A stretch of DNA of 64,000 nucleotides from JAKOUY01 sp037045185 (GTDB lineage: Bacteria > Actinomycetota > Acidimicrobiia > Acidimicrobiales > Ilumatobacteraceae): positions 186,001 through 250,000 of the forward strand of contig JBAOHQ010000001.1 of the NCBI GenBank assembly GCA_037045185.1, given 5' to 3'. Of the stretch, positions 63,826-64,000 are shown one piece after another (the stretch's first letter is position 1; every line of letters begins with the position of its first letter). The position numbers were made by a program, and so were the translations under genes. The notes below the pieces were generated by a model. It was given only the letters and a program-made list of their open reading frames with translations, was not told the DNA's origin and did not search any database.

Positions 63826-64000
63826 GACGCTTCCTCGTGGGTGCCGAAATAGGCGTGTCGAAGCACCTCGTCGTTGTGCGCCTGATCGGCGCCGATCGAC
63901 GCCTGGATCTCCCCGCCCGCCAGTACCAGGGCGCGGTCGGCGAAGGCGATGGCCCGATTGGCGCGTTGCTCGACCAGCAGGATCGTCCGCCCGGCGGCAC
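63822..64000 (-). CDS. Branched-chain-type ABC transporter ATPase (LivF), C-terminal fragment
   Basis: About 58 C-terminal codons are in the window; the gene continues past the right edge. The translation TILLVEQRANRAIAFADRAL is the H-loop-side region typical of LivF/LivG C-termini, followed by AGGEIQASIGADQ and AYFGTHEEAS. The Walker motifs lie outside the window. Confidence 0.85.
   Translation of the reverse strand, partial: AAGRTILLVEQRANRAIAFADRALVLAGGEIQASIGADQAHNDEVLRHAYFGTHEEAS

Overview
This is one contiguous stretch of high-GC bacterial chromosome from an actinomycete-type organism, most likely an Acidimicrobiia-like member of the Actinomycetota (inference). The pointers are the tig-clpP-clpX-folC-ndk-mreBCD-mrdA gene order, several apparent F420- or flavin-dependent LLM and PPOX enzymes, a wax ester synthase/DGAT, FadE-type acyl-CoA dehydrogenases, DevR/DevS-like regulators and frequent 1-4 nt stop/start overlaps. 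No phage, plasmid, IS element, CRISPR array or rRNA is seen. There is no gene-free stretch longer than about 300 bases.

Layout. 1-9.3 kb (minus): cell shape and proteostasis core (mrdA partial, mreD, mreC, mreB, ndk, folC, clpX, clpP, tig), interrupted between ndk and folC by a DUF559/AbiEi-like gene that is flanked by mirrored 40-bp palindromes. 9.4-16.9 kb: a PLP enzyme, a DevR/DevS-like pair next to a multicopper oxidase, tRNA-Pro, a MarR/PPOX divergent pair, an NTF2-like protein and a NUDIX hydrolase. 16.9-26 kb: a complete amino-sugar uptake and catabolism locus (binding protein, two permeases, ROK kinase, GntR regulator, two SIS proteins, ATPase; divergent nagA). 26-35 kb: Rieske oxygenase, SPFH protein, universal stress protein, then an ABC exporter with its two-component system and a DUF4097 protein, and tRNA-Gly. 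35-46 kb: hydrolase, ABC-F, FadE, a TetR-controlled ABC-2 exporter, and a set of LLM, isochorismatase-like and enoyl-CoA hydratase genes. 46-55.4 kb: nucleoside hydrolase, DUF2889 protein, TauE, and a BMP-type nucleoside ABC transporter ending in a yeast-type cytosine deaminase, which together look like nucleoside/base salvage. 55.4-64 kb: WS/DGAT, an operon of aryl-CoA ligase, Old Yellow Enzyme, SDR, enoyl-CoA hydratase and RidA, and convergent branched-chain-type (Liv) ABC genes that run off the window.

Two features cut across the window. First, three families of short palindromic intergenic repeats (40, 43 and 45 bp; nine copies) sit at gene ends, and none of them is explained by a standard annotation. 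Second, eight genes are broken by ten apparent single-base insertions, all in the same direction and nine of them between 37 and 51 kb. This pattern looks more like consensus sequence error than real gene decay, especially because clpX is one of the eight.

All family assignments come from reading the translated sequence. No database search was run.
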